The notes: generated by a model not told the origin, from the letters alone. A stretch of DNA of 64,000 bases from Antilocapra americana (GCA_007570785.1 ML660204.1:124001-188000), one strand, 5' to 3'; shown: positions 10,001-20,214, numbered from the stretch's first letter. Numbers and translations: made by a program.

Positions 10001-11412
10001 CGGGGAGGACAGGGCCACTGACACCCCCGCCCCAGTCCCTTAGTGCCTGGACCCACCCAGACCAGGCTGGTCAGGGCAGAGGTCTTTGCAGACACTTGAG
10101 GAGGGAGGGAGCCATGGAGATAATGGATTAGCCCAGAGAGACTGAGCAACTTTCCCCAGGTCACATAGTCATTGGAACTGACCCCAGAGCTGGAACCCTC
10201 AACCACAGGGACATGCTGCCTGACATTCAGTAGACCCCTTATTTTCTGACTCAGTTTCTAGGACTCACTGTCTAAGGCTCCCCATGACATTGCTACTGCC
10301 TTCCAGCAAATTAAAAAAGTCAACCTCTTCTCTATTCCCTGAAGCAAAGAAAAGACCAGGCTACCTGCACAGCATGCAGGAGGTAGGCAGTCACGCAGCC
10401 ACATTGTAAGGACTCACCCAGAAAGCTCCTCAACAACGCTGAAAACCCCTCCGTAGCCCAGCAGGCCACCTCCTCCGAGCAGGCCCCCGGAGCCCAGGAG
10501 GCCCTGGTTCACAGAAGTGACTGTCCCCAGCACGTTCTGCATAATGGGCCCGCCAACCAGCGAGTTCTGGATGGCTGCAAAGAGGGCAGATTGTGGGGGG
10601 GGAGGGAGTTTCATATTACAGATGAGGAAACTAGGGCCCAGAGAGGGGCAAAGTCACACAGCAAGTCGGGTTTGGGGCCAACAGTATGACTAGAGCTCCT
10701 GGACACTGGACCACCCGGTAGCATTGAAAGGAGGGAGCAAAAGAAAAGGAGGGAGCACCCAGCCACCAGAGCCTGAGCAAAAGGGAGGAGGCAGCCCCTC
10801 CTGGGCACAACTGGCCTGACTTTACGTGGATTGTGAGGAGGGCAAGATGGAAGGGACTGCCTCGTGGAGGTTGGGACAGCCAGGGGAGCTTCTGGGAAGC
10901 ACTGGCTCTTCACAGCCATGGTCATTCTGAGCTGTTCAGCCCCTGGGGCCCCAAATGCCTAGTAGAGTTCCCCTGCCCCAGAAATGGGGGGAGGCAGAGA
11001 TGCTGGCCCCACCAGCACCCTCCCCTGGACCTCCTCAGCCCTGCCCACCCTCGTCCCTGAGGGAGACTCAAACCCTGCTTGCTCATCCAGTCCAGTTCCC
11101 CTCTCAGAAGAGAGTGAACTATCACCCATTGGAGCCTGCACACCAACCTTTAAGCCCCTGGACTCTACACAGTTGGGAATCGAACCCTGTTCTCATCTAC
11201 CCACCCCACCCCCCCACCCCGAAGCATGAGTGTGTATGTCTATCTATGAGACAGTTTACACTGCAGCTGGACCCTCACACCCCGCCCACCTTGGGCTCAC
11301 CTTTGCTGAGTTCATCCTTGTCGATCCGAGCAAGGGTGCCCACTGTCTCAAGCAGCCCCTGGCATGGAGTCACCAGACCCCAGAGGAGAAGTGGGGACCA
11401 CACGCCCAACAT
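939..11412 (-). CDS. BPIFB3: BPI fold-containing family B member 3, 3' part outside window
   Basis: Eleven coding exons on the minus strand: 11412-11301, 10574-10418, 9997-9893, 9447-9307, 7842-7779, 5838-5778, 5007-4916, 4778-4599, 3253-3200, 2023-1853, 1006-939. They join in frame to 1205 nt, about 401 residues. Human BPIFB3 has about 476, so some 75 C-terminal residues (probably four short exons) lie left of the window. Residues 1-20 form a hydrophobic signal peptide. Residues 50-80 are Gly/Leu-rich. The N-terminal BPI barrel follows, with Cys160 and Cys195 placed like the BPI disulfide; the C-terminal barrel begins around residue 245. One N-glycosylation sequon is visible (N138-V-S). The family adopts the LBP/BPI/CETP lipid-binding fold. 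Human BPIFB3 is reported at the ER with a role in autophagy and vesicle traffic, which is family knowledge and not visible here. Near-identity to human exon 2 and exon 8 peptides makes the assignment firm. Confidence 0.95.
1853..2023 (-). CDS. BPIFB3: BPIFB3 coding exon 10
   Basis: 171 nt, 57 codons in phase 0. Encodes [37 protein letters not shown] and the end HEALFQLNG in the C-terminal barrel. Acceptor ctctag, donor gtgagc. Confidence 0.92.
2330..2705 (+). mobile_element. L2 LINE 3' region
   Basis: Old and diverged. 'cagggcctttgcacttgctgt' near 2404, 'cctcggtgaggcc' near 2508 and 'agcgcctagcacagggcc' near 2665 follow L2 consensus order. A minus-oriented L2 end ('aacaaacactcattgagcac') lies at 2103-2122. 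Both are in BPIFB3 intron 9. Confidence 0.6.
3200..3253 (-). CDS. BPIFB3: BPIFB3 coding exon 9
   Basis: 54 nt, 18 codons in phase 0, the same length as exon 9 of the two paralogues. Encodes [18 protein letters not shown]. Acceptor gtccag, donor gtgagt. Confidence 0.92.
3375..3580 (-). repeat. MIR element
   Basis: 'actcccattttatagatgaaaa' and 'gtgcttactacacgcc' match reverse-oriented MIR. It lies in BPIFB3 intron 8. Confidence 0.6.
4047..4171 (+). pseudogene. inverted partial copy of BPIFB3 exon 8
   Basis: On the plus strand, GAAGAGCGTAGC through TTTGGGCTC repeats about 125 nt of exon 8, which itself lies on the minus strand at 4599-4778. I count roughly ten substitutions and one 2-nt deletion, or about 91% identity. 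The deletion turns the frame into an immediate TAA after FPKS, so the copy cannot code. Similarity stops inside the exon at both ends, and no splice site is carried along. It sits in intron 8 and forms an inverted repeat with the real exon. It is best explained as a local inverted duplication. Confidence 0.85.
4599..4778 (-). CDS. BPIFB3: BPIFB3 coding exon 8
   Basis: 180 nt, 60 codons in phase 0. Encodes [33 protein letters not shown] and [17 protein letters not shown] broken inverted copy of the first two thirds of this exon lies about 430 bp away at 4047-4171. Acceptor ctgcag, donor gtaagt. Confidence 0.94.
4916..5007 (-). CDS. BPIFB3: BPIFB3 coding exon 7
   Basis: 92 nt, conserved in length in all three genes. 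Encodes [19 protein letters not shown] and then [11 protein letters not shown], the strand that enters the inter-domain sheet. Acceptor atccag, donor gtaagt. Confidence 0.93.
5058..5265 (-). repeat. MIR element
   Basis: 'attgagcgcctgctgaatgc', 'atggaaactgaggc' and 'gccactaaccac' occur in MIR order, reversed. It lies in BPIFB3 intron 6. Confidence 0.65.
5778..5838 (-). CDS. BPIFB3: BPIFB3 coding exon 6 (second disulfide Cys)
   Basis: 61 nt, identical in length to exon 6 of BPIFB2 and BPIFB6. Encodes [20 protein letters not shown], with Cys195 as residue two of the exon. Acceptor acccag, donor gtaagt. Confidence 0.93.
7140..7366 (+). mobile_element. Bov-tA SINE with CA tail
   Basis: Near full length, from 'ggcttccctggtggctcag' to 'gactgagcaactga', followed by (CA)n. 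It lies in BPIFB3 intron 5. Confidence 0.88.
7779..7842 (-). CDS. BPIFB3: BPIFB3 coding exon 5
   Basis: 64 nt encoding [21 protein letters not shown], a helix before the second cysteine. Acceptor gcccag, donor gtgagt. Confidence 0.92.
8160..8216 (+). repeat. L2 3' end
   Basis: 'ttcagtaagtatttgttgaa', then tgaatgt, is the L2 terminus. BPIFB3 intron 4. Confidence 0.55.
8640..8940. repeat. pair of MIR-like fragments in opposite orientation
   Basis: 8690-8770 carries 'gtgtgaccttgggcaaat' and 'gggcttcagttaccc' (plus MIR). 8845-8938 carries 'attatacagataggg' and 'gtcacacagcaagtcag' (minus MIR). BPIFB3 intron 4. Confidence 0.5.
9193..9225 (+). repeat. short tandem repeat, 9-bp unit
   Basis: cccaggaga repeated about 3.7 times, next to the CpG-rich exon 4 of BPIFB3. 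Confidence 0.85.
9307..9447 (-). CDS. BPIFB3: BPIFB3 coding exon 4 (first disulfide Cys)
   Basis: 141 nt. Encodes [19 protein letters not shown], with the only visible N-glycosylation sequon (NVS), and [16 protein letters not shown], with Cys160. That cysteine is placed to pair with the one in exon 6. The exon is unusually rich in CpG. Acceptor tcgtag, donor gtgagt. Confidence 0.93.
9893..9997 (-). CDS. BPIFB3: BPIFB3 coding exon 3
   Basis: 105 nt, the same length as exon 3 of BPIFB2 and BPIFB6. Encodes [20 protein letters not shown] and the following amphipathic strand [10 protein letters not shown] of the N-terminal barrel. Acceptor ccgcag, donor gtgagt. Confidence 0.93.
10418..10574 (-). 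CDS. BPIFB3: BPIFB3 coding exon 2 (Gly/Leu-rich segment)
   Basis: 157 nt, with a ttgcag acceptor and gtgagt donor. It starts [17 protein letters not shown] and runs into a low-complexity stretch built on GLLG/GGLLG repeats, followed by FSVVEELSG. It is about 60 nt longer than the equivalent exons of BPIFB2 (94) and BPIFB6 (100). The Gly-rich insert explains the difference. Confidence 0.93.
11301..11412 (-). CDS. BPIFB3: BPIFB3 coding exon 1 (start codon, signal peptide)
   Basis: Encodes [19 protein letters not shown] and then the start of the mature protein up to DKDELSK. It is 112 nt and ends after one base of the next codon at a gtgagc donor. The exon probably extends 5' to 11426, because a pyrimidine-rich acceptor ending in cggtag lies there, 14 nt before the ATG. 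This supports an upstream untranslated exon. Confidence 0.93.
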
Positions 11413-11809
11413 TGTTGGCATCACACCTACCGAGAATGGAAGTAGGAACCTGGGGCCATCCTTGTGCCCAGGCCTTCTCCTCCCTGTGCCCCTTTACCAG
11501 CCTGGGGCCCTTCCACCTGCCTGGTACAGCTCAAGTCCAGCTTCACTCCCAGGAAAGCCCTCTCCCTCCAATTTGAGCAGCAGCTAACATGTCTGAACTT
11601 AAAGTCTTAGTCGTCTGTGGTCGCAGGGAGCCTGGAGCTGGCTCTGAGAGAGAGCCGCAGAGGGCCTTCCTTTCCAGAACAGCAGAATGGGGAGCTCTCT
11701 TTCCTGGACCACTTTCCCATTGGCTCAGGGGGCCGTTTCAGAAGGTGTGGCTGATTGGAGACTTTCAGCAGATAGTTTTAACAAGTCCCGTTTCTCTCCT
11801 GCCTCCCTT

Positions 11810-12130
11810 GCCTCTTGGACTGCAAGGAAATCAAACCAGTCAATCCCAAAGGAAATCAACCCTGAACATTCATTGGAAGGACTGTTACTGAAGCTCCAAT
11901 ATTTTGGCCAGCTGATGGGAAAAGCTGACTCACTGGAAAAGACTCTGATGAAGGGAAAGAATGAGGGCAGGAGGAGAAGGGGGAGACAAATGGGTGATGG
12001 CATCACTGACTCAATGAACATGAGTTTGAGTAAACTCCAGGAGATAGCGAAGGACAGAGGAGCCTGACATGCTGCAGCCCATGGGGTCACAAAGAGTCAG
12101 ACACGATTTAGCGACTGAGCAGTAACAGTA
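11810..12130 (+). mobile_element. BovB LINE 3' fragment
   Basis: The plus-strand sequence encodes decayed BovB ORF2 C-terminal text (…RKSNQSIPKEINPEHSLEG…) and ends 'cacaaagagtcagacacga', then ttagcgactgagc. It lies upstream of the BPIFB3 ATG exon, in the presumed first intron. Confidence 0.85.
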
Positions 12131-12269
12131 AACCCTGCCTCTATCCTGGACTGATGTTGAAAGGAACGAGTTAGGAGGTGACAGCATAGCTAACATTAGT
12201 TTCATAGGTTGGGGTTTTTCTGTATGAAGTTCCATATCTGCCAACCCAATTACATACCCATCCATCCCC

Positions 12270-12690
12270 TTACATCACCCCTGCTTAAACTCTTCAGTGG
12301 TCCCCCACTCCCCTGGGTATAAAAGCCAGGCTCCTTACTGTTACGCACAAGGACCCTACCTGCCTCTTTACATTCTCTGTCTTAACCATGACAAGCTCCT
12401 TCCACCTCAGGGCCTTTGCACATGCTATTCTTTCTGTTAGGGATATTCTTCCTCTGGACTCCTCACCTTTCAGGTTCTGAATAAACAGCACCTACTTGGA
12501 GAGGCTTCCCTCCTTTACTCTGCCTAAAGAAATCTCTCTGGCACTAAACACCACCCAGAATATGTTCTTGAAGGCAGTTTGCGACCACCCATCGTGTTTG
12601 TGTTCTCATGTACCATTTCTGTGAGTTTCCTGGGAGCAGGGACTGTTTCTAGGGTCTCCATGCATGGCTGTCTGCTGGAGCGGGTGCTGG
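12270..12690 (+). mobile_element. L2 LINE 3' region
   Basis: 'acttcttcagtggtccccca'-type text near 12290, 'cagggcctttgcacatgc' near 12408 and 'gggagcagggactg' near 12632 follow L2 order. The copy is diverged. Confidence 0.6.
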
Positions 12691-13114
12691 CTGAGGGGGC
12701 AAGAGTAGATGGAAATCCAGCCCCACTGTACTTGCCAACTGTTTGCCTTGGTGCAGGCTCTGTCTCCCCAAAAGGACACCTCTTCCTCACACAGAGGTGC
12801 ATACAGGCTCTGTAGGGACCTGCTGCTACCTCAGCAGGACTGGTCCCAGGAAGAGTGGTTCAGAGAAAAATGGACACCTCTTGAGCCTAGGAAAATTCTG
12901 GCCTCAGCACATGAATCCCTGCCTTTGCCCCCTCACTAAGCTCCAGTTTTCCCATCGGCAAAATGGACTTTTTTTCCCATCGTCCTCCAGGTACCCGCAG
13001 CATTCTCCTAGGGAGAATTCTTTCTGGGCCCATTATTCAGATGGGACAGCAGGATGGTTATAGGGTCAGCAACTGGGGATCTGGATGAAGTTGTGGCTTC
13101 ACAGGCTGTCTTAC

Positions 13115-13172
13115 CCTCTCCTGCAGCTCCACGAGGAGTGAACGGGGGCTTCCGGCCTCTGGTCGGCTCCTC
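13115..13172 (-). other. BPIFB3: candidate untranslated first exon of BPIFB3
   Basis: A GGAGAGG|gtaagac donor sits at 13114/13115, and a TATA-like box lies at 13197-13205, about 28 bp before the expected start. The exon would splice to the acceptor at 11427, just upstream of the ATG exon. The 5' boundary is set only by spacing from the TATA box. Inference from sequence signals; no transcript was seen. Confidence 0.5.
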
Positions 13173-13196
13173 CACCCTCTCAGGCCCAGGGGCTGC

Positions 13197-13205
13197 CCTT
13201 ATATG
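13197..13205 (-). promoter_or_regulatory. BPIFB3: TATA-like box, BPIFB3
   Basis: The minus strand reads CATATAAGG within GGGCATATAAGGGCAG. The ATATAAGGGC core recurs at the BPIFB6 promoter. A RUNX-type AACCACA motif lies about 85 bp further upstream. Confidence 0.5.
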
Positions 13206-13920
13206 CCCACAATGCCTCTGGGGACACAAAGCGGGTGCAGCCGCCAGAAGCCCGTCAGTGTGTCTTGTCAGAAGCAAATTGTGGTTTTCCCTGCGGGCCT
13301 TGGCTAAGCCTTCCTTCTGGGAGTAGAGTGAAAGGGGAGGACTGGGGTCAGTGCCCAAGGGCGGGAATGAAAGCCTGGGGGCTGCAAAGGCAGCCACCTC
13401 CTCCTAGACCTGGGGGGTGGAGTAGGGCATTCAGCCCACCTATGGGATCTCCCTCCAGGGTTCCCTAATGGCCACACTCGCCCTGATGGCACAGAACCCA
13501 CCCTGCCTCCCCACCTACCCCACCTGAGGCCCAGGGAGAGAAGGAAGGAGCTTAAGGCTGCTGGATCTTCCATCCCTCTGCTCACCCCTGCTCCAGGTCT
13601 TTCATGGAGACAGCCATGGGGCCCTGGAGAGAGGAACTCTGGACAGACATGTGTAGGGCCACTAACTCCACCTCCATCTGCCAAGACACAGTGTTCCCTG
13701 GTGTACCAGAGCAGTGCTCCCTTCCTGAGTCTGGTGAAAGTGACAGTAGAGAGAAATTCATCCATCCATCCACCCATTCATTATTTCTTCTGTAGGCACT
13801 TGTGCAGCAACTACTGTCTGCTAGGTGCTGGGGATAAGACCTGTAAACAAGAGAAACCAGCTACTTACCCTGATGACCAATAGAAATATAGTGCAATGAA
13901 AATTCTTTCCGATAGCCACA

Positions 13921-14486
13921 TTTTTTAATTAATTAATTTTTTATTGAAGAGTAATTGCTTTACATAATTTTGTTGTTTTCTGTCAAACCTCAACATGAAT
14001 CAGCCATAGGTATACATATGTCCCCTCCCTTTTGAACCTCCCACCTCCCTCCCCATCGGACCCCTCTAGGTTGATAGAGAGACCAGGTTTGAGTTTCCTG
14101 AGCCATACAACAAGTTCCCATTGGATATCTATTTTACATATGGTAATATAAGTTTCCATGTTACTCTTTCCATACATCTCACTCTCCTCCCCTCTCCCCA
14201 TGTCCATACGTCTATTTTCTATGTGTGTTTCTCCATTGCTGTCCTATAAATAAATTCTTCAGTACCATTTTTCTAGATTCAGTATGCATCATTAGAATAC
14301 GAAATTTATCTTTCTCTTTCTGACTTACTTCACTCTGTATAATAGGTTCTAGGTTCATCCACCTCACTAGAACTGACTCAAATGTGTCCCTTTTATGGCT
14401 GAGTAATATTCCATTATGTATATGTACCACAACTTCTTTATCCATTCATCTGTCAATGGACATCTAGGTTGCTTCCATGTTCTAGC
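13921..14486 (-). mobile_element. L1 LINE 3' end, with target-site duplication
   Basis: Starts with the reversed A tail and runs through typical bovine L1 3' text ('accatttttctagattc', 'gagtaatattccatta'). Flanked by 20-bp duplications differing at one base (ttccgatagcc… at 13907 and ttccaatagcc… at 14487). It lies in the BPIFB3-BPIFB6 interval. Confidence 0.85.
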
Positions 14487-14595
14487 TTCCAATAGCCACA
14501 TTTTTTTAAAGCGAATTTTAATAGTATAGTTTAAATTGTCGATGAAGCATATATAGCTGTTTACTATTGCTATACTTTCAGCTCCTCTGTGAGTG

Positions 14596-14805
14596 AATGA
14601 GTGAAGTCATTCAGTCATGTCTGACTCTTTGTGACCCCATGGACTGTAGCCTACTAGGCCCCTCCATCCATGGGATTTTCCAGGCAAGAAAACCGGAGTG
14701 GGTTGCCATTTCCTCCTCCAGGAGATCTTTCCAACCCAGGGATTGAACCCGGGTCTCCCACATTGTAGGCAGATGATTTACCATCTGAGCCACCAGGGAA
14801 GTCCC
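14596..14805 (-). mobile_element. Bov-tA SINE
   Basis: Near full length in reverse: 'cagtcatgtctgactctt' at the left, 'gccaccagggaagtccc' at the right. Confidence 0.88.
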
Positions 14806-15147
14806 TCCTCTATAGATTTGAAAACTTTCAAAACCCAAAATGGAAAAAATAACTTAATTGTATAGCTTATTTAACCCAATATATCCAAAATATTATCATT
14901 TAACATTCAATCAATACAAAATTCTCAACAGATACCCTACACTTGCTTTCTCATACTAAGCACACCAAATTTGGATGCGCCACCTTTCAAGTGTTCAGTC
15001 TCCTTGTATGGCTGTTGGCTGTTGGCCATTGTATTGTTCAGCATACCTCTGGAGGGAACAGAGAAGCACATGATGAAGTAAGTCAGAGGACTATGACAAA
15101 AATAAAAAGTGGAGGGAATCCAGTTTCAGTATGGTGGTCAGGGGAGG

Positions 15148-15423
15148 CCTCATGTGTGACTCAGCTGGTAAAGAATCCACCTGTAAATGCAGGAGACCTG
15201 GATTTGATCATGAATTGGGAAGATCCCCAAGAGCTTCCCTTGTGCCTCAGATGGTAGAATCTGCCTGCAGTGCAGGAGACCCAGGTTCGATTCCTGGGTT
15301 GGCGAAGGAAATGGCAACCCACTCCTATAATCTTGCCTGGAAAATCCCATGGATGGAGGTGCCTGGCAGGTACAGTCCACAAGATCGCAGAGTCAGACAC
15401 GACTGAGCGACTTCACTTTTATT
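15148..15423 (+). mobile_element. two Bov-tA SINE units in tandem (first truncated)
   Basis: Text equivalent to the first 80 bp of Bov-tA (15148-15229) is followed directly by a near-complete unit (15231-15420) that starts again at 'gcttcccttgtgcctcag'. Confidence 0.8.
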
Positions 15424-15509
15424 TTTCATATTTGAACAAGTGTGACTTGTGATCTGCAGGAGGAGGAGTGGACCAGGTGGTTACCTGGGAAAGAGCCCAC
15501 CAGACGGAA

Positions 15510-16222
15510 GTTCAGTTCAGTTCAGTTCAGTCACTCAGTCGTGTCCAACTCTTTGTGACCCCATGGACTGCAGCACGCCAGGCTTCCCTGTCCATCACGG
15601 ACTCCCGGAGCTTGCTCAAACTCATGTCCATTGAGTCAGTAATGTCATCCAACTATCTCATCCTCTTTCGTCCCCTTCTCTTCCTGCCTTCAACCTTTCC
15701 CAGCATCAGGGTCTTTTCCAATGAGTCAGTTCTTTGCATCAGGTGGCCAAAGAATTGGAATTTCAGCTTCAGCATCAGTCCTTCCAATGAATATTCAGGA
15801 CTGACTTCCTTTAGGATGGACTGGTTGGATCTCCTTGCAGTCCAAGGGACTCTCAAGAGTCGTCTCCAACACCGCAGTTGAAAAGCATCAATTCTTTGGC
15901 GCTCAGCTTTCTTTATAGTCCAACTCTCACATCCATACATGACTACTGGAAAAACCATAGCTTTGACCAGATGGACCTTTGTTGGCAAAGTAATGTCTCT
16001 CCTTTTTAACATGCTGCCTAGGTTGGTCATAGTTTTTCTTCCAAGGAGCAAGCATCTTTTAATTTCATGGCTGCAGTCACCATCTACAGTGATTTTGGAG
16101 CCTAAGAAAATTAATTCTCACACTGTTTCCATTGTTTTCCCATCTATTTGCCATGAGGTAATGGGACTGGATGCCATGATCTTAGTTTTCTGAATGTTGA
16201 GTTTTAAGCCAGTTTTTAAATT
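15510..16222 (-). mobile_element. BovB LINE 3' end
   Basis: Minus-strand text encodes the ORF2 C-terminal part with [19 protein letters not shown] and [19 protein letters not shown]. It has a (CAGTT)n-like end at 15510. Open for over 130 codons but 5' truncated, so a recent dead copy. Confidence 0.92.
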
Positions 16223-17161
16223 CCCCTCTTGGACAGAAGGAAGAACCCCATGAATGGAAGGAAGGGCAAGTTCAAAGGCCTGAGGTGATATGTTCTAGGA
16301 ACACGATGAGGGCGGTGCAATTGGAGGGGTGTGGGGGCCATGGGGTCAAGGAGGTGACGCAGCCCTGCAGGTTACCGTACAGACTTACAGACTTTGGCTT
16401 TTGTTTGTAGTTCTTCAGCAGGTCCAGGCTCAGGCATTCTCTCCTCTAGGAAGCCCTCCTGATTCCCAAGCTGGCTGTGACCCCAGAGCCTCCTGGGATC
16501 CCCTCTGTCAGAATCTGTGACATGCAGGGTTGTAGCCATGTTTCTGGGTACTCGTGGGTCTGTCTCTTGCATGGGGCCCTGAGACCCAATCTGGCGAGAT
16601 GGGAGAAGGGGTGGTATTTACCTGATTCACCTCATAACCCCTGAACCCCTAACCATACAATATTCATCCTATGACTTTAGACACTGAGCCAGGTTACCCA
16701 ATCACACCACTTTTAAAAAAATAAATAAATCTTTTCTTGAAATATAAAGCCCAAACCCTAAGTGTACAGCTTGATGAACTTTTACAAAATTCTTCTGTTT
16801 CAGAAGCCTTGTTTTGTCCCTCAGTCCTGACCTCTAACACAACGATGAGCTCAGTCTGCTCTTGAGGGCCCTATAAAGGGACTGTGCATGCGTGCTCTTT
16901 TGTGTATAGCTCCTTCACACCTGTGTCTATGCAGCCCAGTCATGTTGTGAGAGGCAATGATTTGTTCTTCTTTGCCCTATGCTATCATGTGTGAACACAC
17001 CAAGATTGCTTACCCATACTCCAGTCTAGAGGCACCCAGGCCTTCAGGTCAAAAGCTTCTCTGAGCATTCTTGTTAAGTCTTTTTGCGGACATGATTTAT
17101 TGCTCATTTCTCTTGCGTGGCCAACTAGGAGAAGGATTGCTGGGTCCCAGTAGCGCCTGTG

Positions 17162-17374
17162 GGGCTTCCCTAGTGGCTCAGTGGTAAAGAATCCATCTCC
17201 CAATGCAGGAGATGGAGATTTGATCCCTGGATTGGGAAGATTCCCTGGGGAAGGAAGTGGCAATCCACTTCAGTATTCTTGCCTGGGAAATCGCACGGAC
17301 AGAGGAGCCTCTGGGGCTACAGTCCATGGGGTCGCGAAAGAGTCGGCCCCGGCTCAGTGACTAAGCAGCAACAA
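17162..17374 (+). mobile_element. Bov-tA SINE
   Basis: Near full length, from 'ggcttccctagtggctcag' to 'gtgactaagcagcaac'. Confidence 0.86.
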
Positions 17375-17514
17375 AATGAAGTGGCACCTGTGCACAGTGG
17401 ATTTTCTTAGGTTTTTTCACAGGGCTCTCCCAGTGCTGCTGCTCATATTCTTGCGCACTGGATACTGCCAGTGTTCTTAAGACTCTTGTTAGAGGGAGAA
17501 GGAGGGAAAGCTAG

Positions 17515-17705
17515 CCCCCAGCTTTTATTGAGCAGTTATTGTCTGCAAGGCACCGATATGTACAAATCCGTCCAGTCATCACGATGACCAGGAAGGTCAG
17601 CCCATCATAGTTCCTGTCTTACCCTCAAGGAGCCAAGGCTTTCTGTCCAAGGAGAAGCCACTGGCCCAAAGTCACACAAGAGTCCAGCCAACCTGTCTGA
17701 CTCTG
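17515..17705 (-). repeat. MIR-like element
   Basis: 'tattgagcagttattgtctg' and 'caaagtcacacaag' resemble reversed MIR. A short L1-like piece ('atttacaatgctgtgttagt') follows at 17746. Confidence 0.45.
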
Positions 17706-19734
17706 ACATTCACCATCCCCCTCCCCTTTTAACTGAAACACAGTAGATTTACAATGCTGTGTTAGTGACACTCGTCCTCTTAACCGCTGCCCAGGCCAGC
17801 CCTCCTCAAAGGAAGATAATGCTACCTACTTTCTGGTCTGCCTTATCTTCCCCAATTCCTTCCAGACTCCACTCCAGTGGAGACCCCTCCAACCTCCCCC
17901 ACCCCTGCCCAGCTCCCTAGGCATCTGTAAGCTACCTCAAGCACCAAGACCCAATCAGGGATTAGGCCTTTCGATGGTAAGGAGTAATGAAAATGCATAT
18001 CTCCAGGCCCTACCTTGCAGCCCTGACTCAGTAGGTCTGGGGTGGAGAGCTCAGGAACTGGCATGTTTAACTTCAATCTGATGTACAGCCCTTTTGAGAA
18101 CCCTGGGTGATGGAAGGTAGAGCCATGGAAGGGGGGAAGGACTGAATGGGAAAGAGTACCCCCTGGGAATTAGGTCCTAGAGTGAAGCCCCCGGAGCCAG
18201 AATTCTTGGGTCCAATTCCTGACTCTGATCATCACCGTCTCAGAGCCATAGTTTCCCCAGCCTGAAAAATGCGCTGATGTTAATTAAAATTGTCCACCCT
18301 CACCTGGCTGGTCTGGCTGGGGGTACAGGTGTCCAGGAAATGGGCCTTAGGACATTAAGGAAAGACTGCCAAAGGTTTCTGAGACATTCCGATGATGGCA
18401 AGATCCCTGGAAGGCCTTCTTGAAGTTATTGCAGCTGAGAGTGGGCTGGGAAGGGAGAAGGCAGGCTCGGTGGTGACTGGTGTGGACACAAATGTGGGGA
18501 ATTGGTGGGTGGTCTTCAGTTCCCCCAGTGGGTTACATGGCAGTCTTTGGGGGTCGATAGCCATGAGTCCAGGATCAAAGACCTGGCTCTCCTCCCTTCT
18601 TGCTCTGTGACCTTGAGCTGACCACACACCCTTTCTGAACCCCAGTTCTTTAAAGGATGGTGATGTATCTTGCTGCTGAATGTGGTGTGAAGAAGCAACG
18701 AGACTTGGATTCAGGCAGACAGGGTTCAAGCCCATCCCCACATGCAAGTGTGCCCTTGGGCTCTGGCTTCATCTCTCTGAGCCTCCACTTCCTCATCCAG
18801 GGTTGGAAGTCTTGGAAGTTGAGCAGTGCCCATGGGTAGAAAGCCCCCATCATTGCCTCTCTAGAATCTGGGGTCACAGCACAGGGCTCCACTTGCCAGC
18901 CTAGCCCTCATTTTCTGCCCAGAGTAAATTCAGGGTAACTGATCATTCCAAGAATGTCACAATGAGATTAGAGGTCAAAGTACTCAACCCCTTTTCCATT
19001 TCCCAGATGGGAAAACTGGGGTCTGGAGAGTAGCTATGGTTTGTCCAAGGCCACATAGCATGCCCCTCATTGGCCAAGGCAAGAACCTGGTCCTCCTTAC
19101 TCTGACTTTCTGTCTTGGTTTCTCCATCTGTGCACTGGATTGGGAAGGGAGCAGTGAGTGTACTGTGTGAACATTTAAGGAAAGGATTAGGGGAGTGCAG
19201 GAGCCTAGGCACGCCTAGGATCAGGCATCAGCCACCCACAGATTACCCAGGCGTCTGTATGTGCCAGCCGGTCTCAAGGACACCATTGTCCCAGAGCCGG
19301 GAGATGATGGGTGATGGGATTAAGGTCAACTCTGAGGGAAAAGGGGACAGCCCAGGCACCCAGGCCAAAGCAAGGGAGGGGCCCTCCTTCCTCTGCGACA
19401 TGGATCTGGGTCAAGCTGGTACACAGACCCACCCATTGAGACAGAGATCTTCTGACAGAGGCACACAGCAACACATGGACCGTGGACACATACGTGGGAC
19501 CACCATCTCAATAATTCCCAGGGCTGGAGCAACAGCCAATCAGAGGGGCTCTGAAGTACCTCTTTTTTTTCTTTTCAAAGTTACAGGTTTTGGGGTTTTT
19601 TTTTTCGAACATTCTAGCAAATGATACTGATTTTGAGAATCCACTTAGAATATATTTATTTTAGATTGTGTTTTTAACTTTGTTATATATAAAAACACAT
19701 TCACTTTAAAGAAAGGTCAGTTTGAAGAACAGCA

Positions 19735-19930
19735 TCAGTAGGTGGCCCAGATGGTAAAGAATTTGCCTGCAATGTAGGAGACCCAGGTTCAATCCCTGGT
19801 CAGGAAGAGCCCCTAGAGAAGGGATGGCAACCTGCTCCAGTATTCTTGCCTGGGAAATCCCATGAACAGAGGAGCTTGGTGGGCTATAGTCCATGGGATC
19901 ACAAAGAGCCAGACATGACTGAGTGACTGA
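19735..19930 (+). mobile_element. Bov-tA SINE
   Basis: From 'ggtggcccagatggtaaag' to 'gactgagtgactga'. It is followed at once by a long alternating purine-pyrimidine tail. Confidence 0.86.
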
Positions 19931-19945
19931 GCGCGTGCGCGCATG

Positions 19946-19987
<42 letters not shown>
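19931..19987 (+). repeat. (CA)n microsatellite with GC/GT head
   Basis: 57 bp of strict purine-pyrimidine alternation: gcgcgtgcgcgcatgcat, then about 19 AC units. It grew from a Bov-tA tail. Confidence 0.95.
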
Positions 19988-19990
<3 letters not shown>

Positions 19991-20214
19991 GGGATGGTCA
20001 CCCTCCCCTTATAGGGTGATGGCATAGATTAAATGAGATGGTACAAGTAAAGCTCTGAGCATGGCATTCAGCAGGTGCTCAATATAAGTTCAAGCCTGCC
20101 CCTTAGACCCAAGCTGCTCTTAGATCCCAAAACCCACTGAAAAGGAAGAAAAAACACACATCAATTTCCTACAAATAAAGAGGTCAAAACATCAGATGCT
20201 CGTTAGGGACTTTC

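Larger units (their letters stand above)
16230..19730. other. intergenic stretch without recognised gene
   Basis: Between BPIFB3 and BPIFB6. Apart from the SINE at 17162 and the MIR-like text, it holds two plus-oriented MIR tails (about 18220-18290 and 18595-18660) and A/T-rich sequence at 19560-19720. No exon-like signals with family similarity were seen. Confidence 0.5.

Noticed and set aside
15653..16051. Reverse-transcriptase-like protein on the minus strand (also 23317-23688)
   Set aside because: These are 3' remnants of BovB LINEs, truncated and without a complete enzyme, so they are listed as mobile elements and not genes.
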